Source: Prochlorococcus sp. AG-315-D17
Lineage (GTDB): Bacteria > Cyanobacteriota > Cyanobacteriia > PCC-6307 > Cyanobiaceae
Assembly (NCBI GenBank): GCA_003283685.1
Contig: QBWD01000024.1
Coordinates: forward strand, 1-16,506
Direction: 5' to 3'
DNA length: 16,506 bases
A program made the position numbers and the translations under genes. The notes beneath the pieces are model-generated. The model did no database searches and was not told the origin of the DNA. It saw nothing but the letters and a program-made list of their open reading frames with translations. This document shows, one piece after another, positions 6,470-14,221 of the stretch; position 1 is the stretch's first letter; each line of letters opens with the position of its first letter.

Positions 6470-7574
6470 AAACAAAAGCATTGCCCATTTCAGGTAAAGA
6501 AGAATGAAATTGGTTTGGGTTAGGAATTAACTTTAATTCTCCACCAACTTGTCTTGCTAAATCTCTTCCTAATGCCAAACCTATACCACTTCCATCCAAT
6601 TCTGAACTTTTCTTACCTCTGAACCCTTTCTCAAAAATCTTTTCTCTTTCATCTTTATTTATAGGTGTCCCCTCATCCCAAACGCATATACCTTCTTCAG
6701 TTATTTCTATTCCTAAAGAAGATAAAGGAGGACTATAACGAAATGCATTCTCTAAAAGATTTGCCACTACTTCGGCAATAACTCCCTCCGAAACTGATCT
6801 AGTCTTTTCTACCCAATCTGGCCATTCCGTAGGGCTCAGCCATTCCCTACCTTGCAAATTAGCCCTTGCTTTAGCTCTTTCAATGAGTGGCTCAATCAAA
6901 GTCTTTAAACTGACTACCGTCTCTGCAGGCATCAAAGGAGGTAGCAATAAACGATTTGATCCATCATCAGATTCAGGCAATTTAAACTGACTTATTTCAT
7001 CTAAAACCGACAAATATTTATTTACTTGTGCTTGTTCTGTCATTAGACCCTTAACAAGGTTTTTATGTTCACTTTCAGGTCCCAATTTCCTTAAAAGTAA
7101 TTTTGCATAAGTCCCTAAGGCAGCAAGTGGATTCCTTAGCTGGTGAACCATTAGGGATATTTGTTCTTTCTGATCATCTAATTGATCTAATAATCTTTTT
7201 CTTTCCAGTTCAGAGGCAAGTGAGTTTGCCACAGCGGTTGAAGTCACTTGCAAACGTTGATCTAACGACTCAGGCCATTTCTTTTCTGAAGGGACTCTTT
7301 CTGCTCGAATCACACCCAACAAAATAGAACCTTCTTGGAGGGGGTACCATCTCCTATCAGAAGAAGGTGTACGAAGCGCATCATCAGTCTCAACTGGCTG
7401 CAAAACCTTCTCAGATTCAGGGTACTGTCCAACCACTTCCAAAGTGGGAGATCCGCTATCACCAGAACTTGCAACATAAACCACTAAATGCTCAACATCT
7501 AGATCAGCTTTAAAGCTCATCAACTGCTGTTGCACGAAATTCAAAAAGCGTTCCGAATACTGCATAGAGGTCAT
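6450..7574 (-). CDS. Soluble sensor histidine kinase, possibly Hik2/CSK-like
   Basis: This 374-residue two-component kinase has no transmembrane segment. Residues 1-125 form a sensor region of GAF-like size and hydrophobic pattern (VVYVASS, LEVVGQYPES, GSILLGVIRAE), followed by a helical linker and the H-box HQLRNPLAALGTYAKLLLRK with phospho-acceptor His144. The ATPase domain has the N-box NLLENAFRYSPP (272-283), a G1-like WDEGTP (299-304) and a G2 box GSGIGLAL (328-335). The His-Gln-Leu-Arg-Asn-Pro-Leu H-box and GAF-like N-terminus resemble what I recall of the Hik2/chloroplast sensor kinase group, linked to redox or ionic signalling in photosynthesis; that is inference. No response regulator is adjacent, so its partner is elsewhere. 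Start is ATG 7572-7574, with a second in-frame ATG three codons later and no Shine-Dalgarno before either. Confidence 0.88.
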   Translation of the reverse strand: MTSMQYSERFLNFVQQQLMSFKADLDVEHLVVYVASSGDSGSPTLEVVGQYPESEKVLQPVETDDALRTPSSDRRWYPLQEGSILLGVIRAERVPSEKKWPESLDQRLQVTSTAVANSLASELERKRLLDQLDDQKEQISLMVHQLRNPLAALGTYAKLLLRKLGPESEHKNLVKGLMTEQAQVNKYLSVLDEISQFKLPESDDGSNRLLLPPLMPAETVVSLKTLIEPLIERAKARANLQGREWLSPTEWPDWVEKTRSVSEGVIAEVVANLLENAFRYSPPLSSLGIEITEEGICVWDEGTPINKDEREKIFEKGFRGKKSSELDGSGIGLALGRDLARQVGGELKLIPNPNQFHSSLPEMGNAFVFIWGRK

Positions 7575-7913
7575 TCTGGAGGATTAGACGCCAAGGAAGA
7601 AATGATTAAAACTTGTAAAATTAGAAAAAAGTATTAAGATGTGAATAAAAGAAGAAACGCAACTTACTAGGAGGCTATCTCAAAATTGATTCAAAGGTGA
7701 GCAGTTAGCATGCTTACAAGACTAAAACAGCGATTAATTGGGGAGTCTGTTTAGTTTAATTTGATTTTTTTGAGAAAATAATCGGTACAATTTTGTGCCA
7801 AGAGTAAACTTCCTTGTTCTTCTTTAATAAATAAACTCTTGCTTTAGCTAGAGCTAAGATTAAAGCGAAAACCGCTCAACTATTCACTTTCATCTACTTC
7901 AGGTAGTTTTTTC
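7575..7913. other. 339-base intergenic region, no convincing gene
   Basis: This is the longest gene-free stretch, lying between divergent starts. It contains AGGAGG at 7669-7674 and AAGGTGAG at 7694-7701. The second sits 8 nt before ATG 7710, which opens a frame of only 14 codons ending at TAG 7752-7754. Further on are a short hairpin GGTACAATTTTGTGCC (7784-7799, one G-U pair) and a TTAGCT/AGCTAA palindrome (7844-7857), then an AT-rich run into the DUF3155 ATG. It should hold the kinase and DUF3155 promoters. A leader peptide, a small RNA or a decayed gene are all possible; none is demonstrated. Confidence 0.5.
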
Positions 7914-8282
7914 ATGTCTAAGAAGCGTAAAAGAATTAGCAGGCGTAGACTTGCAGGCCAAAGAGTTATGGCTCATGTTTCAATCTTTCATCTAGAAACA
8001 GGGCAGCACAAGCCAGTCACTGCCGCAAGACGTTTCATTGCAGAAGAAGGTCTTAATTCTCCAGCAATACTGAACGTACGTCGTAATGAACACACCACTG
8101 ATCGTTTCTTTTGGGGAGAGAAAGGACTGTTCAGTGCACAATATGCCGAGGAAAATCATTTTCTTTTTCCCTCATTACGAGTAATTGTTGACCATCTAGG
8201 AGAAGATAGAATTTTTGCTGGTTTAGAGCTAACTGCTGATGATTGGGAAGAAATTGAAGAATACGAATATGCTTTTGTTTAG
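7914..8282 (+). CDS. DUF3155 domain protein, function unknown
   Basis: This 122-residue soluble protein is recognised as the cyanobacterial DUF3155 family, whose function is not known to me. The N-terminus is very basic (KKRKRISRRR at 3-12), the middle carries HLETGQHKPVTAARRF and VRRNEHTTDRFFWGEKGLF, and the C-terminus is strongly acidic (DDWEEIEEYEY). A basic head with an acidic tail suggests nucleic-acid or ribosome contact, but that is inference only. No membrane segment or signal peptide is present. The ATG at 7914 has no Shine-Dalgarno; it is preceded by a T-run. Its stop overlaps the stop of the convergent hydrolase gene by 4 nt. The unusually long upstream gap may be a 5' leader. Confidence 0.85.
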   Translation: MSKKRKRISRRRLAGQRVMAHVSIFHLETGQHKPVTAARRFIAEEGLNSPAILNVRRNEHTTDRFFWGEKGLFSAQYAEENHFLFPSLRVIVDHLGEDRIFAGLELTADDWEEIEEYEYAFV

Positions 8283-8887
8283 GAACTAAATTCATTCTTA
8301 ATTATTTCTTGAAAATGGCTAATTAGATCATTAGTTATTTCATGATCTCCATCAAACAAATACAATTCTGATCTAATTCCATAATTTTTAAGGAGTTTAA
8401 AAGTTTTTTCTGATTCAGATTTTGGAACTACCGAGTCCATATTTCCGTGGCTTAGAAAAACTGGTGGCATATCTTTTTTTGGTTCCCAATAAGGATGGGA
8501 ATATGAACTTAAAGCAAAAACACCTCTTAATTTAAGACTTCTAGCAATTTCTAGAGCCATGGCTCCTCCTTGAGAAAAACCCAGAAGTAACGTTTTCGCT
8601 AATGGAATTTCATTAGTAGCAAGGTTTTTCACACGCCTTTCAAGATTTGACACTGCATTTGGAACCGCTTCCCATTGATGTGGGTACAAAGAGTACCATT
8701 GCCTTCCAGAACCATTAGGATGACATTCATTAGCAGCAAGAGATACTATTTCATAACTATTATTAAGAGATTCTGTTAACAATTTGCCCACCGGAATTAA
8801 ATCATCTGCATCTGCTCCCCATCCATGAAGCAAAACTAATCTATTTGTTGCGAATTCAGAATTTAAAGAGATAAGTTCATTCTGCAT
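8279..8887 (-). CDS. Alpha/beta hydrolase, carboxylesterase/phospholipase family
   Basis: This 202-residue serine hydrolase is of the carboxylesterase/phospholipase (PF02230, YpfH/EstB-like) type. It has an oxyanion-hole region [11 protein letters not shown] (19-29), the nucleophile elbow GFSQGG (103-108, Ser105), the acid in HGNMDSVVP (Asp151) and the catalytic histidine in DGDHEI (His182): a complete triad at normal spacing. It has no signal peptide, so it acts in the cytoplasm. The natural substrate (short acyl or thioester, lysophospholipid) cannot be read from sequence. Start is ATG 8885-8887, 62 nt from the divergent purH ATG; the 3' end overlaps the DUF3155 stop. It is a single-gene unit. 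Confidence 0.88.
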   Translation of the reverse strand: MQNELISLNSEFATNRLVLLHGWGADADDLIPVGKLLTESLNNSYEIVSLAANECHPNGSGRQWYSLYPHQWEAVPNAVSNLERRVKNLATNEIPLAKTLLLGFSQGGAMALEIARSLKLRGVFALSSYSHPYWEPKKDMPPVFLSHGNMDSVVPKSESEKTFKLLKNYGIRSELYLFDGDHEITNDLISHFQEIIKNEFSS

Positions 8888-8949
8888 GGGTGCAATTTGC
8901 CTCTTTGATGCGTAGGTTGTCGATTGGAATCAATTTAAAATTCTTTGAT

Positions 8950-10506
8950 ATGTCCCCTATAGCCCTACTTAGTGTCTCAAATAAAACTGGATTAATCCCT
9001 CTAGCAAAATCATTGATCAATGATTTTGGTTTCAAAATTATCTCAAGTGGAGGTACTGCTAAATTACTAGAAGGTGAAAATCTTCCAGTTACTCGAGTAG
9101 CTGATTACACAGGTTTCCCTGAAATCCTTGGAGGAAGAGTTAAGACACTTCATCCTAAAATACATGGAGGAATACTTGCAAAAAGAGAGGAGCAATCTCA
9201 TAAGAATGATTTAACTTCACAAAGTATTAATCCAATAGATTTGGTAGTTGTGAACCTTTATCCATTTAAGGAGACAATTGCAAAAGAAAATGTCACATGG
9301 GAAGAAGCTATTGAAAATATTGATATAGGTGGGCCAGCGATGGTTAGAGCAGCCGCTAAAAACCACAAAGATGTAATTGTATTAACTAACCCAAATCAAT
9401 ACTCAACTATTATTGATGCATATAAATCAAGAAATATTCCTCAAGAATTGCGTAAAAAGTTTGCACAACAAGCTTTCGAGCACACTGCTATTTACGACAT
9501 GGCAATTAGCAAATGGATTTCAGCAAAAACCTCATCTAAAGAATCTTCTTGGTTGCAGACAATACCATTAAAACAATCCTTAAGATATGGAGAAAATCCT
9601 CATCAAAATGCATCTTGGTTTGGGGAACCAGGGATAGGATGGAGTGGTGCAAACCAATTGCAAGGTAAAGAGTTAAGCACAAATAATCTTCTTGATTTGG
9701 AGGCTGCTCTATCTACACTTCGTGAATTTGGATATAAAGATTCCCTAAATAATAATAATTACCAAAAAGCTGCGGTTGTTATTAAACATACAAATCCATG
9801 CGGGGTAGCTATTGGAGAAACTTCTCATTCAGCTATTAAGAAAGCATTAGATGCAGATAGAGTAAGTTCCTTTGGTGGAATTATTGCAATCAATTCCTCA
9901 GTAGATGAAGAAACAGCAAAAGAGCTTGAAGATATATTTATAGAATGTGTTGTTGCACCATATTTTGATAAGAGTGCTAAAGAAATCCTCTCAAGAAAGC
10001 AAAATCTTAGACTTCTAGAATTGAAAACGGAATGTATTAAAGCAGCAGAAAAAAAACATATTAGGAGCATACTTGGTGGTTTGTTAGTTCAAGATATTGA
10101 TGAACCTGAAGTTGATCAAAAAAACTGGAAAATAGTCACCAAACTAACTCCAACAGATTATGAAATAAATGATATGGCTTTCGCTTGGAAAATCGTAAAA
10201 CATATACGATCAAATGCAATAGCTGTTGCATCTAATGGACAAAGTTTAGGGATTGGGGCTGGACAAATGAATAGAATAGGTTCAGCAAAGATTGCATTAG
10301 AAGCTGCTGGAAGTAAATCAAAAGGTGCTATTTTGGCTAGTGATGGTTTTCTCCCATTCGACGATACTGTAAAGATGGCAGCTGATTATGGAATCAATTC
10401 AATTATCCAACCTGGGGGAAGTATTCGAGACAAGGACTCTATTAATGCCTGTAATGAATTAGGAATAAAAATGGTTCTTACAGGTAAGAGGCACTTTTTA
10501 CATTGA
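8950..10506 (+). CDS. purH: Bifunctional AICAR formyltransferase / IMP cyclohydrolase
   Basis: PurH carries out the last two steps of IMP synthesis: it formylates AICAR with 10-formyl-tetrahydrofolate, then cyclises FAICAR to IMP. The N-terminal MGS-like cyclohydrolase domain (1 to about 145) shows [21 protein letters not shown] and [17 protein letters not shown]. The C-terminal formyltransferase domain contains LRYGENPHQ (211-219), the catalytic KHTNPCG (Lys279, His280) and SFGGIIA, and ends in LTGKRHFLH. The frame is open upstream from a GTG at 8890, but ATG 8950 places ALLSVSNK at the family's usual distance from the start and gives a normal 518 residues. No Shine-Dalgarno precedes it. It is a single-gene unit, convergent with doxX. 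Confidence 0.96.
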   Translation: MSPIALLSVSNKTGLIPLAKSLINDFGFKIISSGGTAKLLEGENLPVTRVADYTGFPEILGGRVKTLHPKIHGGILAKREEQSHKNDLTSQSINPIDLVVVNLYPFKETIAKENVTWEEAIENIDIGGPAMVRAAAKNHKDVIVLTNPNQYSTIIDAYKSRNIPQELRKKFAQQAFEHTAIYDMAISKWISAKTSSKESSWLQTIPLKQSLRYGENPHQNASWFGEPGIGWSGANQLQGKELSTNNLLDLEAALSTLREFGYKDSLNNNNYQKAAVVIKHTNPCGVAIGETSHSAIKKALDADRVSSFGGIIAINSSVDEETAKELEDIFIECVVAPYFDKSAKEILSRKQNLRLLELKTECIKAAEKKHIRSILGGLLVQDIDEPEVDQKNWKIVTKLTPTDYEINDMAFAWKIVKHIRSNAIAVASNGQSLGIGAGQMNRIGSAKIALEAAGSKSKGAILASDGFLPFDDTVKMAADYGINSIIQPGGSIRDKDSINACNELGIKMVLTGKRHFLH

Positions 10507-10510
10507 AATT

Positions 10511-10552
10511 AATCTCAAATAATATTAATTATCAAAAGAGAATTTTGAGATT
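10511..10552. terminator. Possible weak terminator between purH and doxX
   Basis: AATCTCAAA (10511-10519) pairs with TTTGAGATT (10544-10552), a 9-bp AT-rich stem with a 24-nt loop that itself contains short TAAT/ATTA repeats. It lies 5 nt after the purH stop and 18 nt from the doxX stop, so it could serve both convergent genes. The long loop and lack of a solid U-run make it a weak call. Confidence 0.35.
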
Positions 10553-10569
10553 TAAATCTTGTAGGTTAA

Positions 10570-11103
10570 TTATTCACCTTTTGGATAATATGTTATTTTA
10601 TTAGTCTTTCTAAAAAGTGATAACCTCCCAGGACCTGCGCACAAGAAATAAAATGATATAGCGGCATAAATAGCAGACAATTCAAAGATATAATTGTGAC
10701 TTTCTACAACTGCAAAAGGAAACCCCTCTAAACCAGTATCTATAAAATGGAAATACAAAGCAAATACCATCGTAGATAAAAGACCTAAGGCAGATAATCG
10801 TGCAAATACTCCTGTTGCTAATCCGATTGGACATACTATTTGGGTTACTGCAGCTATATATGTCCAAATAACAGGATCGCCAGGAAGGAAACTGAAGTAT
10901 TTTCCAACTACAAATTCGGCAAATCCACCTGGATCGCTTAATTTCTCAAGCCCATGATGAACCATCATGAAACTAAAACTAACTCTAAGTACAAAGATTG
11001 ATAGCTCTCCAAGAATATTTACTTCACCTTCAGGACTCTGAACAACAACTTCAACCTTTTGTGAGTCATTATCTTTAGTACTAGAGTTTTTTGATTGAGC
11101 CAT
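10570..11103 (-). CDS. DoxX-family integral membrane protein
   Basis: This 177-residue protein has four hydrophobic segments at about 33-52, 79-98, 103-122 and 136-156, and the DoxX-type motif LRVSFSFMMVHHGLEKL (39-55) followed by the Pro/Gly-rich stretch SDPGGFAEFVVGKYF. The soluble N-terminus (1-30) is polar and low-complexity, and the last 20 residues are basic. DoxX proteins are small membrane proteins of mostly unknown role, named for the thiosulfate:quinone oxidoreductase subunit of Acidianus; some take part in oxidative or thiol stress. No DoxD or rhodanese partner is nearby, so a thiosulfate role should not be assumed. It starts 62 nt after the ispH stop on the same strand and could be co-transcribed with ispH. 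Start is ATG 11101-11103. Confidence 0.83.
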   Translation of the reverse strand: MAQSKNSSTKDNDSQKVEVVVQSPEGEVNILGELSIFVLRVSFSFMMVHHGLEKLSDPGGFAEFVVGKYFSFLPGDPVIWTYIAAVTQIVCPIGLATGVFARLSALGLLSTMVFALYFHFIDTGLEGFPFAVVESHNYIFELSAIYAAISFYFLCAGPGRLSLFRKTNKITYYPKGE

Positions 11104-11165
11104 CTTCTACAAAAATTGATAATTCATCCTACGAGAAATCGGGGCAAAATTGTGATTCGCTCTTA

Positions 11166-12368
11166 TCAGTTTTTTTCACTTATCTTCATAAGCTTCTGAA
11201 TAACATGCTCAACGACTCGATCAGGAGTAGAAGCACCCGAGGTAATACCAACATTTATATTTCCCATTGGAAGAAAATCTTTCTCAGTCAATAATTCCCC
11301 TCCAAGTGGCATGTGCGTAATAGTATTTGTCTCCTCTCCAATTCGTTCAGGCGTATCAATATGAAATGAGCGAATACCCCTACTAACTGCTATTTCTTGA
11401 AGGTGGGTAGTATTTGAAGAGTTATAACCTCCAATAACGACCATAAGATCAAGGGGTTCATCAACAAGGGAAAACATTGCTCCTTGTCTTTCCTCTGTAG
11501 CATCACAAATAGTATTAAAAGCTAGAAAATGTTCATTCAATTCTGTAGGACCATATTTTTTTAACATCGTTTTTTCAAATAATCTTCCTATCTCTTCTGT
11601 TTCACTTTTTAGCATTGTTGTCTGATTAGCAACTCCAATTCTTTGCAAGTCCTTATCTGGATCAAAGCCATTAGAAGATGCTTTTGAAAACTGCCTTAAG
11701 AATTCATCTCTGTTTCCTTTTTCAAGAATATAATTTGCAACATAATTAGCTTCTTTCAGGTCAAAAACCACTAGATAAGTTCCTGCAAAAGAACTTGTGG
11801 CCAATGTTTCTTCATGTTTGTATTTTCCATGAATAATTGAAGTAAATGTATGTTTCTTATGTTTCTCAACGGTATGCCAAACTTTTGAGACCCATGGACA
11901 AGTGGTATCAATAATATGACAGCCTCTATCGTGTAACAGTTTCATATCTTGGACTGTTGCCCCAAATGCAGGAAGAATTACGACATCCCCATCTTTTACT
12001 CCTGAAAAATCTTTTACACCCTTTTCCTCAGCAATAAAAAGAACATCCATTTTTCGAAGATGATCATTTACAGAGGGGTTATGAATGATTTCATTAGTAA
12101 TCCATATCCTCTCATTCGGATAGTGCTTTCTAGTCTCATAAGCCATAGCTACGGCTCTTTCCACTCCCCAACAAAAGCCAAAAGCCTCTGCAATTTTAAC
12201 TTTCAGTCGACCGTAATTTAATTTATTTCCATTATCTCTAATAGATCCAATCAATCCACTCTGATAAGCCTCTGCAAGTGCTTGAGCACGTTTGTTTGCA
12301 GAGCCAAATCCTCTTCGGTTATAACGATCTGATTTATGAAGTGTTTGCTTGAAAGCTTGAGTATCCAT
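11166..12368 (-). CDS. ispH: 4-hydroxy-3-methylbut-2-enyl diphosphate reductase
   Basis: IspH (LytB) performs the last step of the MEP pathway, reducing HMBPP to IPP and DMAPP, the precursors of carotenoids, phytol and quinones. The Fe-S cluster cysteines are all present: Cys66 in [10 protein letters not shown], Cys156 in DTTCPWVSK and Cys287 in [11 protein letters not shown]. The cyanobacterial/plant-type N-terminal extension ([21 protein letters not shown]) and internal inserts explain the 400-residue length against about 316 in E. coli. The frame extends three codons further to a GTG (12375-12377), but ATG 12366-12368 gives the MDTQAF start typical of picocyanobacterial IspH. It follows amt1 on the same strand but is separated from it by a strong hairpin, so it probably has its own promoter in 12369-12424. 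doxX follows. Confidence 0.95.
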   Translation of the reverse strand: MDTQAFKQTLHKSDRYNRRGFGSANKRAQALAEAYQSGLIGSIRDNGNKLNYGRLKVKIAEAFGFCWGVERAVAMAYETRKHYPNERIWITNEIIHNPSVNDHLRKMDVLFIAEEKGVKDFSGVKDGDVVILPAFGATVQDMKLLHDRGCHIIDTTCPWVSKVWHTVEKHKKHTFTSIIHGKYKHEETLATSSFAGTYLVVFDLKEANYVANYILEKGNRDEFLRQFSKASSNGFDPDKDLQRIGVANQTTMLKSETEEIGRLFEKTMLKKYGPTELNEHFLAFNTICDATEERQGAMFSLVDEPLDLMVVIGGYNSSNTTHLQEIAVSRGIRSFHIDTPERIGEETNTITHMPLGGELLTEKDFLPMGNINVGITSGASTPDRVVEHVIQKLMKISEKN

Positions 12369-12424
12369 ATAAATCACTTATTACAAAACAAATTTGGAAG
12401 CTTTACAAATTAATTATAAAACAT

Positions 12425-12461
12425 AATACAAAAGCCCAGAGTATTACTGGGCCTTTGTATT
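12425..12461 (-). terminator. Terminator hairpin after amt1
   Basis: AATACAAAAGCCCAG (12425-12439) pairs with CTGGGCCTTTGTATT (12447-12461) around a 7-nt loop: 14 of 15 positions pair, with one A-C mismatch. It lies 28 nt beyond the amt1 stop. On the minus strand the stem ends in TTTTGTATT, a broken U-run. It probably ends the amt1 transcript and insulates ispH. Confidence 0.8.
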
Positions 12462-12489
12462 AAAAAGTTCAGGATAATTAACTATCTAA

Positions 12490-13980
12490 CTAGCTAGAAG
12501 CAAAATCAGGATAAGCTTCCATTCCATGCTCACCTATATCAAGACCTTGAATTTCTTCCTCTTCACTAACTCGGATGCCTCCGAAAAATCCTCCGATGAC
12601 TGACCAAGCTATCCAGCATGTACCTACAGTCCAGATACCATAGGCAGCTGCTCCAAGGGCTTGTATAAAGAATTGGTTTAATCCTCCTCCATTAAGAAGT
12701 CCAATACCTGCAGCTCCAGGGTCCATACCATTAACGCCCCAAAGGCCTATAACGACAGTCCCCCAAACTCCACAAACACCGTGCACAGAGAAAGCACCAA
12801 CTGGGTCATCTATACCTGCTGCATCTAGAGCAGCAACAGAGAACACTACAATAATTCCTCCTACAGCACCAGCTAACCAAGATCCTGCAAAGGTCATATT
12901 TCCACAGCCTGCAGTAATACTGACTAACCCAGCAAGTATGCCATTAATGATCATTGTCAAATCAGGCTTTCCAGAGGTAATAGTAGATAAAACCGTCGCA
13001 GCAATTGCACCACCTGCAGCAGCCAAAGTTGTTGTAACTGCAACATATGCAACGTATTGATCCATCGCCAATTCTGAGCCTGGGTTAAATCCATACCAAC
13101 CTATCCATAGGATAAGGGCCCCCAAAGTAGCTATAGCCATATTGTGACCAGGCATAGCTTGTGCTTTTCCGTTTGCAAATTTTCCAATTCTAGGTCCTAG
13201 AAGCATCGCGCCAACTAAACCTGCCCATCCTCCTACTGAGTGAACAATGGATGAACCTGCAAAATCAATAAAACCTAGCTCAGATAGCCAACCACCATTC
13301 CACTGCCAACTTCCTGCAATTGGGTAGATAAATGCAGTTAAGACAAGAGAAAAAACTACAAATTCTCCAAATTTGACTCTTTCCGCAACCAATCCGGAAA
13401 CAATAGTTGCAGCAGTACCTGCAAAAGCAGCTTGGAAAAGAAAATCGACAGCAGGAACAAGACAACCTGTATCACCAGCAGCGGCACATTCCAAGGCCCC
13501 AGATGGGTCAGGATCTACAAAAAGGCCTTGAAAATAAAGCCAGCCATCCACCACTGAACCGCCATACATTAGGGAGTAACCAACAACCCAATAAGCTGTT
13601 ACAGCGAGACTGAAAACAAATAAATTTTTCGCAAGAATGTTTACCGCATTTTTCTGACGGCACATACCAGCTTCAACCATTGCAAATCCTGCATTCATAA
13701 AGATGACAAGGATAGTTGCAACAAATAACCAGAGGTTATCGGCTAAGAATGAAGCAGCTTGAGGACCAGTTAAATCTGACAGAGCTACTTCAGCGCGAGC
13801 GGAAAAAGTGAAAACACCTAAACCAAGAAGAGCTAAAGGAACAGTAGCCAGCCAAATTAAGGACTGGCTTCTTCTAAAACCACGAATGCTCCGAAGAAGA
13901 AGCATTGGTCCATTTAAAAGACTTGCGTCTTGAAGACGAGAAGTCCTTCGTCTTGGAGGCGATTGCAATGCAGTCGTCAT
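12490..13980 (-). CDS. amt1: Ammonium transporter Amt1
   Basis: This 496-residue Amt/MEP/Rh-family channel-like transporter imports ammonium, a main nitrogen source for picocyanobacteria. It has eleven or so hydrophobic spans after an N-terminal export signal (hydrophobic 41-58, then SARAEVA as a likely cleavage region). Key pore residues are in place: Asp239 and His247 in IDFAGSSIVHSVGG, and His400 in GAFSVHGVCGVWG, the twin-histidine pair spaced as in E. coli AmtB. Other signatures are NAGFAMVEAGMCRQKN (96-111) and GWYGFNPGS (294-302). The cytoplasmic tail, with GLDIGEHGMEAY (479-490), matches the region that contacts PII/GlnK. The N-region is longer and more Arg-rich (PPRRRTSR) than in many homologues. 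A perfect NtcA box lies 89-103 nt upstream. No glnK/glnB is adjacent. Confidence 0.96.
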   Translation of the reverse strand: MTTALQSPPRRRTSRLQDASLLNGPMLLLRSIRGFRRSQSLIWLATVPLALLGLGVFTFSARAEVALSDLTGPQAASFLADNLWLFVATILVIFMNAGFAMVEAGMCRQKNAVNILAKNLFVFSLAVTAYWVVGYSLMYGGSVVDGWLYFQGLFVDPDPSGALECAAAGDTGCLVPAVDFLFQAAFAGTAATIVSGLVAERVKFGEFVVFSLVLTAFIYPIAGSWQWNGGWLSELGFIDFAGSSIVHSVGGWAGLVGAMLLGPRIGKFANGKAQAMPGHNMAIATLGALILWIGWYGFNPGSELAMDQYVAYVAVTTTLAAAGGAIAATVLSTITSGKPDLTMIINGILAGLVSITAGCGNMTFAGSWLAGAVGGIIVVFSVAALDAAGIDDPVGAFSVHGVCGVWGTVVIGLWGVNGMDPGAAGIGLLNGGGLNQFFIQALGAAAYGIWTVGTCWIAWSVIGGFFGGIRVSEEEEIQGLDIGEHGMEAYPDFASS

Positions 13981-14026
13981 AAATTAAGAATTACTGCGAG
14001 AAAATAAATGGATTTTTAATCCAAGA

Positions 14027-14044
14027 TTTATACACTCTTAAATA
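14027..14044 (-). promoter_or_regulatory. Candidate -10 elements of the amt1 promoter
   Basis: On the minus strand TATTTA (14039-14044) lies 25 nt downstream of the NtcA box, close to but slightly beyond the 20-24 nt usual for NtcA-activated promoters. TATAAA (14027-14032) is a better sigma-70 match but is 37 nt away. Which one is used cannot be told from sequence. Confidence 0.4.
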
Positions 14045-14069
14045 CTCATGCAAGCAAAGTTGATTAGAT

Positions 14070-14083
14070 GTATGTGTTGATAC
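14070..14083 (-). promoter_or_regulatory. NtcA binding site upstream of amt1
   Basis: GTATGTGTTGATAC is an exact GTA-N8-TAC, the consensus for NtcA, the 2-oxoglutarate-responsive CRP-family activator of nitrogen genes in cyanobacteria. It lies upstream of amt1 on the minus strand, about 90 nt before the ATG, with TATTTA 25 nt further on, as in class II NtcA promoters with no -35 box. The gene and site together predict activation under nitrogen limitation. Confidence 0.82.
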
Positions 14084-14142
14084 GGAATTCAAAGTTAGTC
14101 TGTTCAATTTGTTCTTTACAACAAATAAAGATGATATGAAAG

Positions 14143-14182
14143 AAAACTCATAATTATTCAGACCAATTAAATTATGAGTTTT
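14143..14182 (-). terminator. Terminator hairpin after sfsA
   Basis: AAAACTCATAATT (14143-14155) and AATTATGAGTTTT (14170-14182) form a perfect 13-bp stem with a 14-nt loop. It starts 40 nt beyond the sfsA stop; on the minus strand the descending arm ends GTTTTCTTT, a usable U-tract. It lies upstream of the amt1 NtcA box, so it would stop sfsA transcripts from running into the amt1 promoter. Confidence 0.75.
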
Positions 14183-14221
14183 TCATTCAATGCAAGATTC
14201 CTAATGCAGACTAAATAGCTT

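Noticed and set aside
7784..7799. NtcA-like GTA-N8-TGC within GGTACAATTTTGTGCC
   Set aside because: The right half is TGC instead of TAC and neighbouring genes have no nitrogen link; better described as a small hairpin.
8890..8949. Upstream 20-codon extension of PurH from GTG 8890
   Set aside because: The residues do not look like PurH, and ATG 8950 gives the normal distance to ALLSVSNK; the stretch is more likely promoter DNA.
12369..12377. GTG start of IspH three codons upstream
   Set aside because: ATG 12366-12368 gives the MDTQAF N-terminus typical of picocyanobacterial IspH; the GTG adds nothing conserved.
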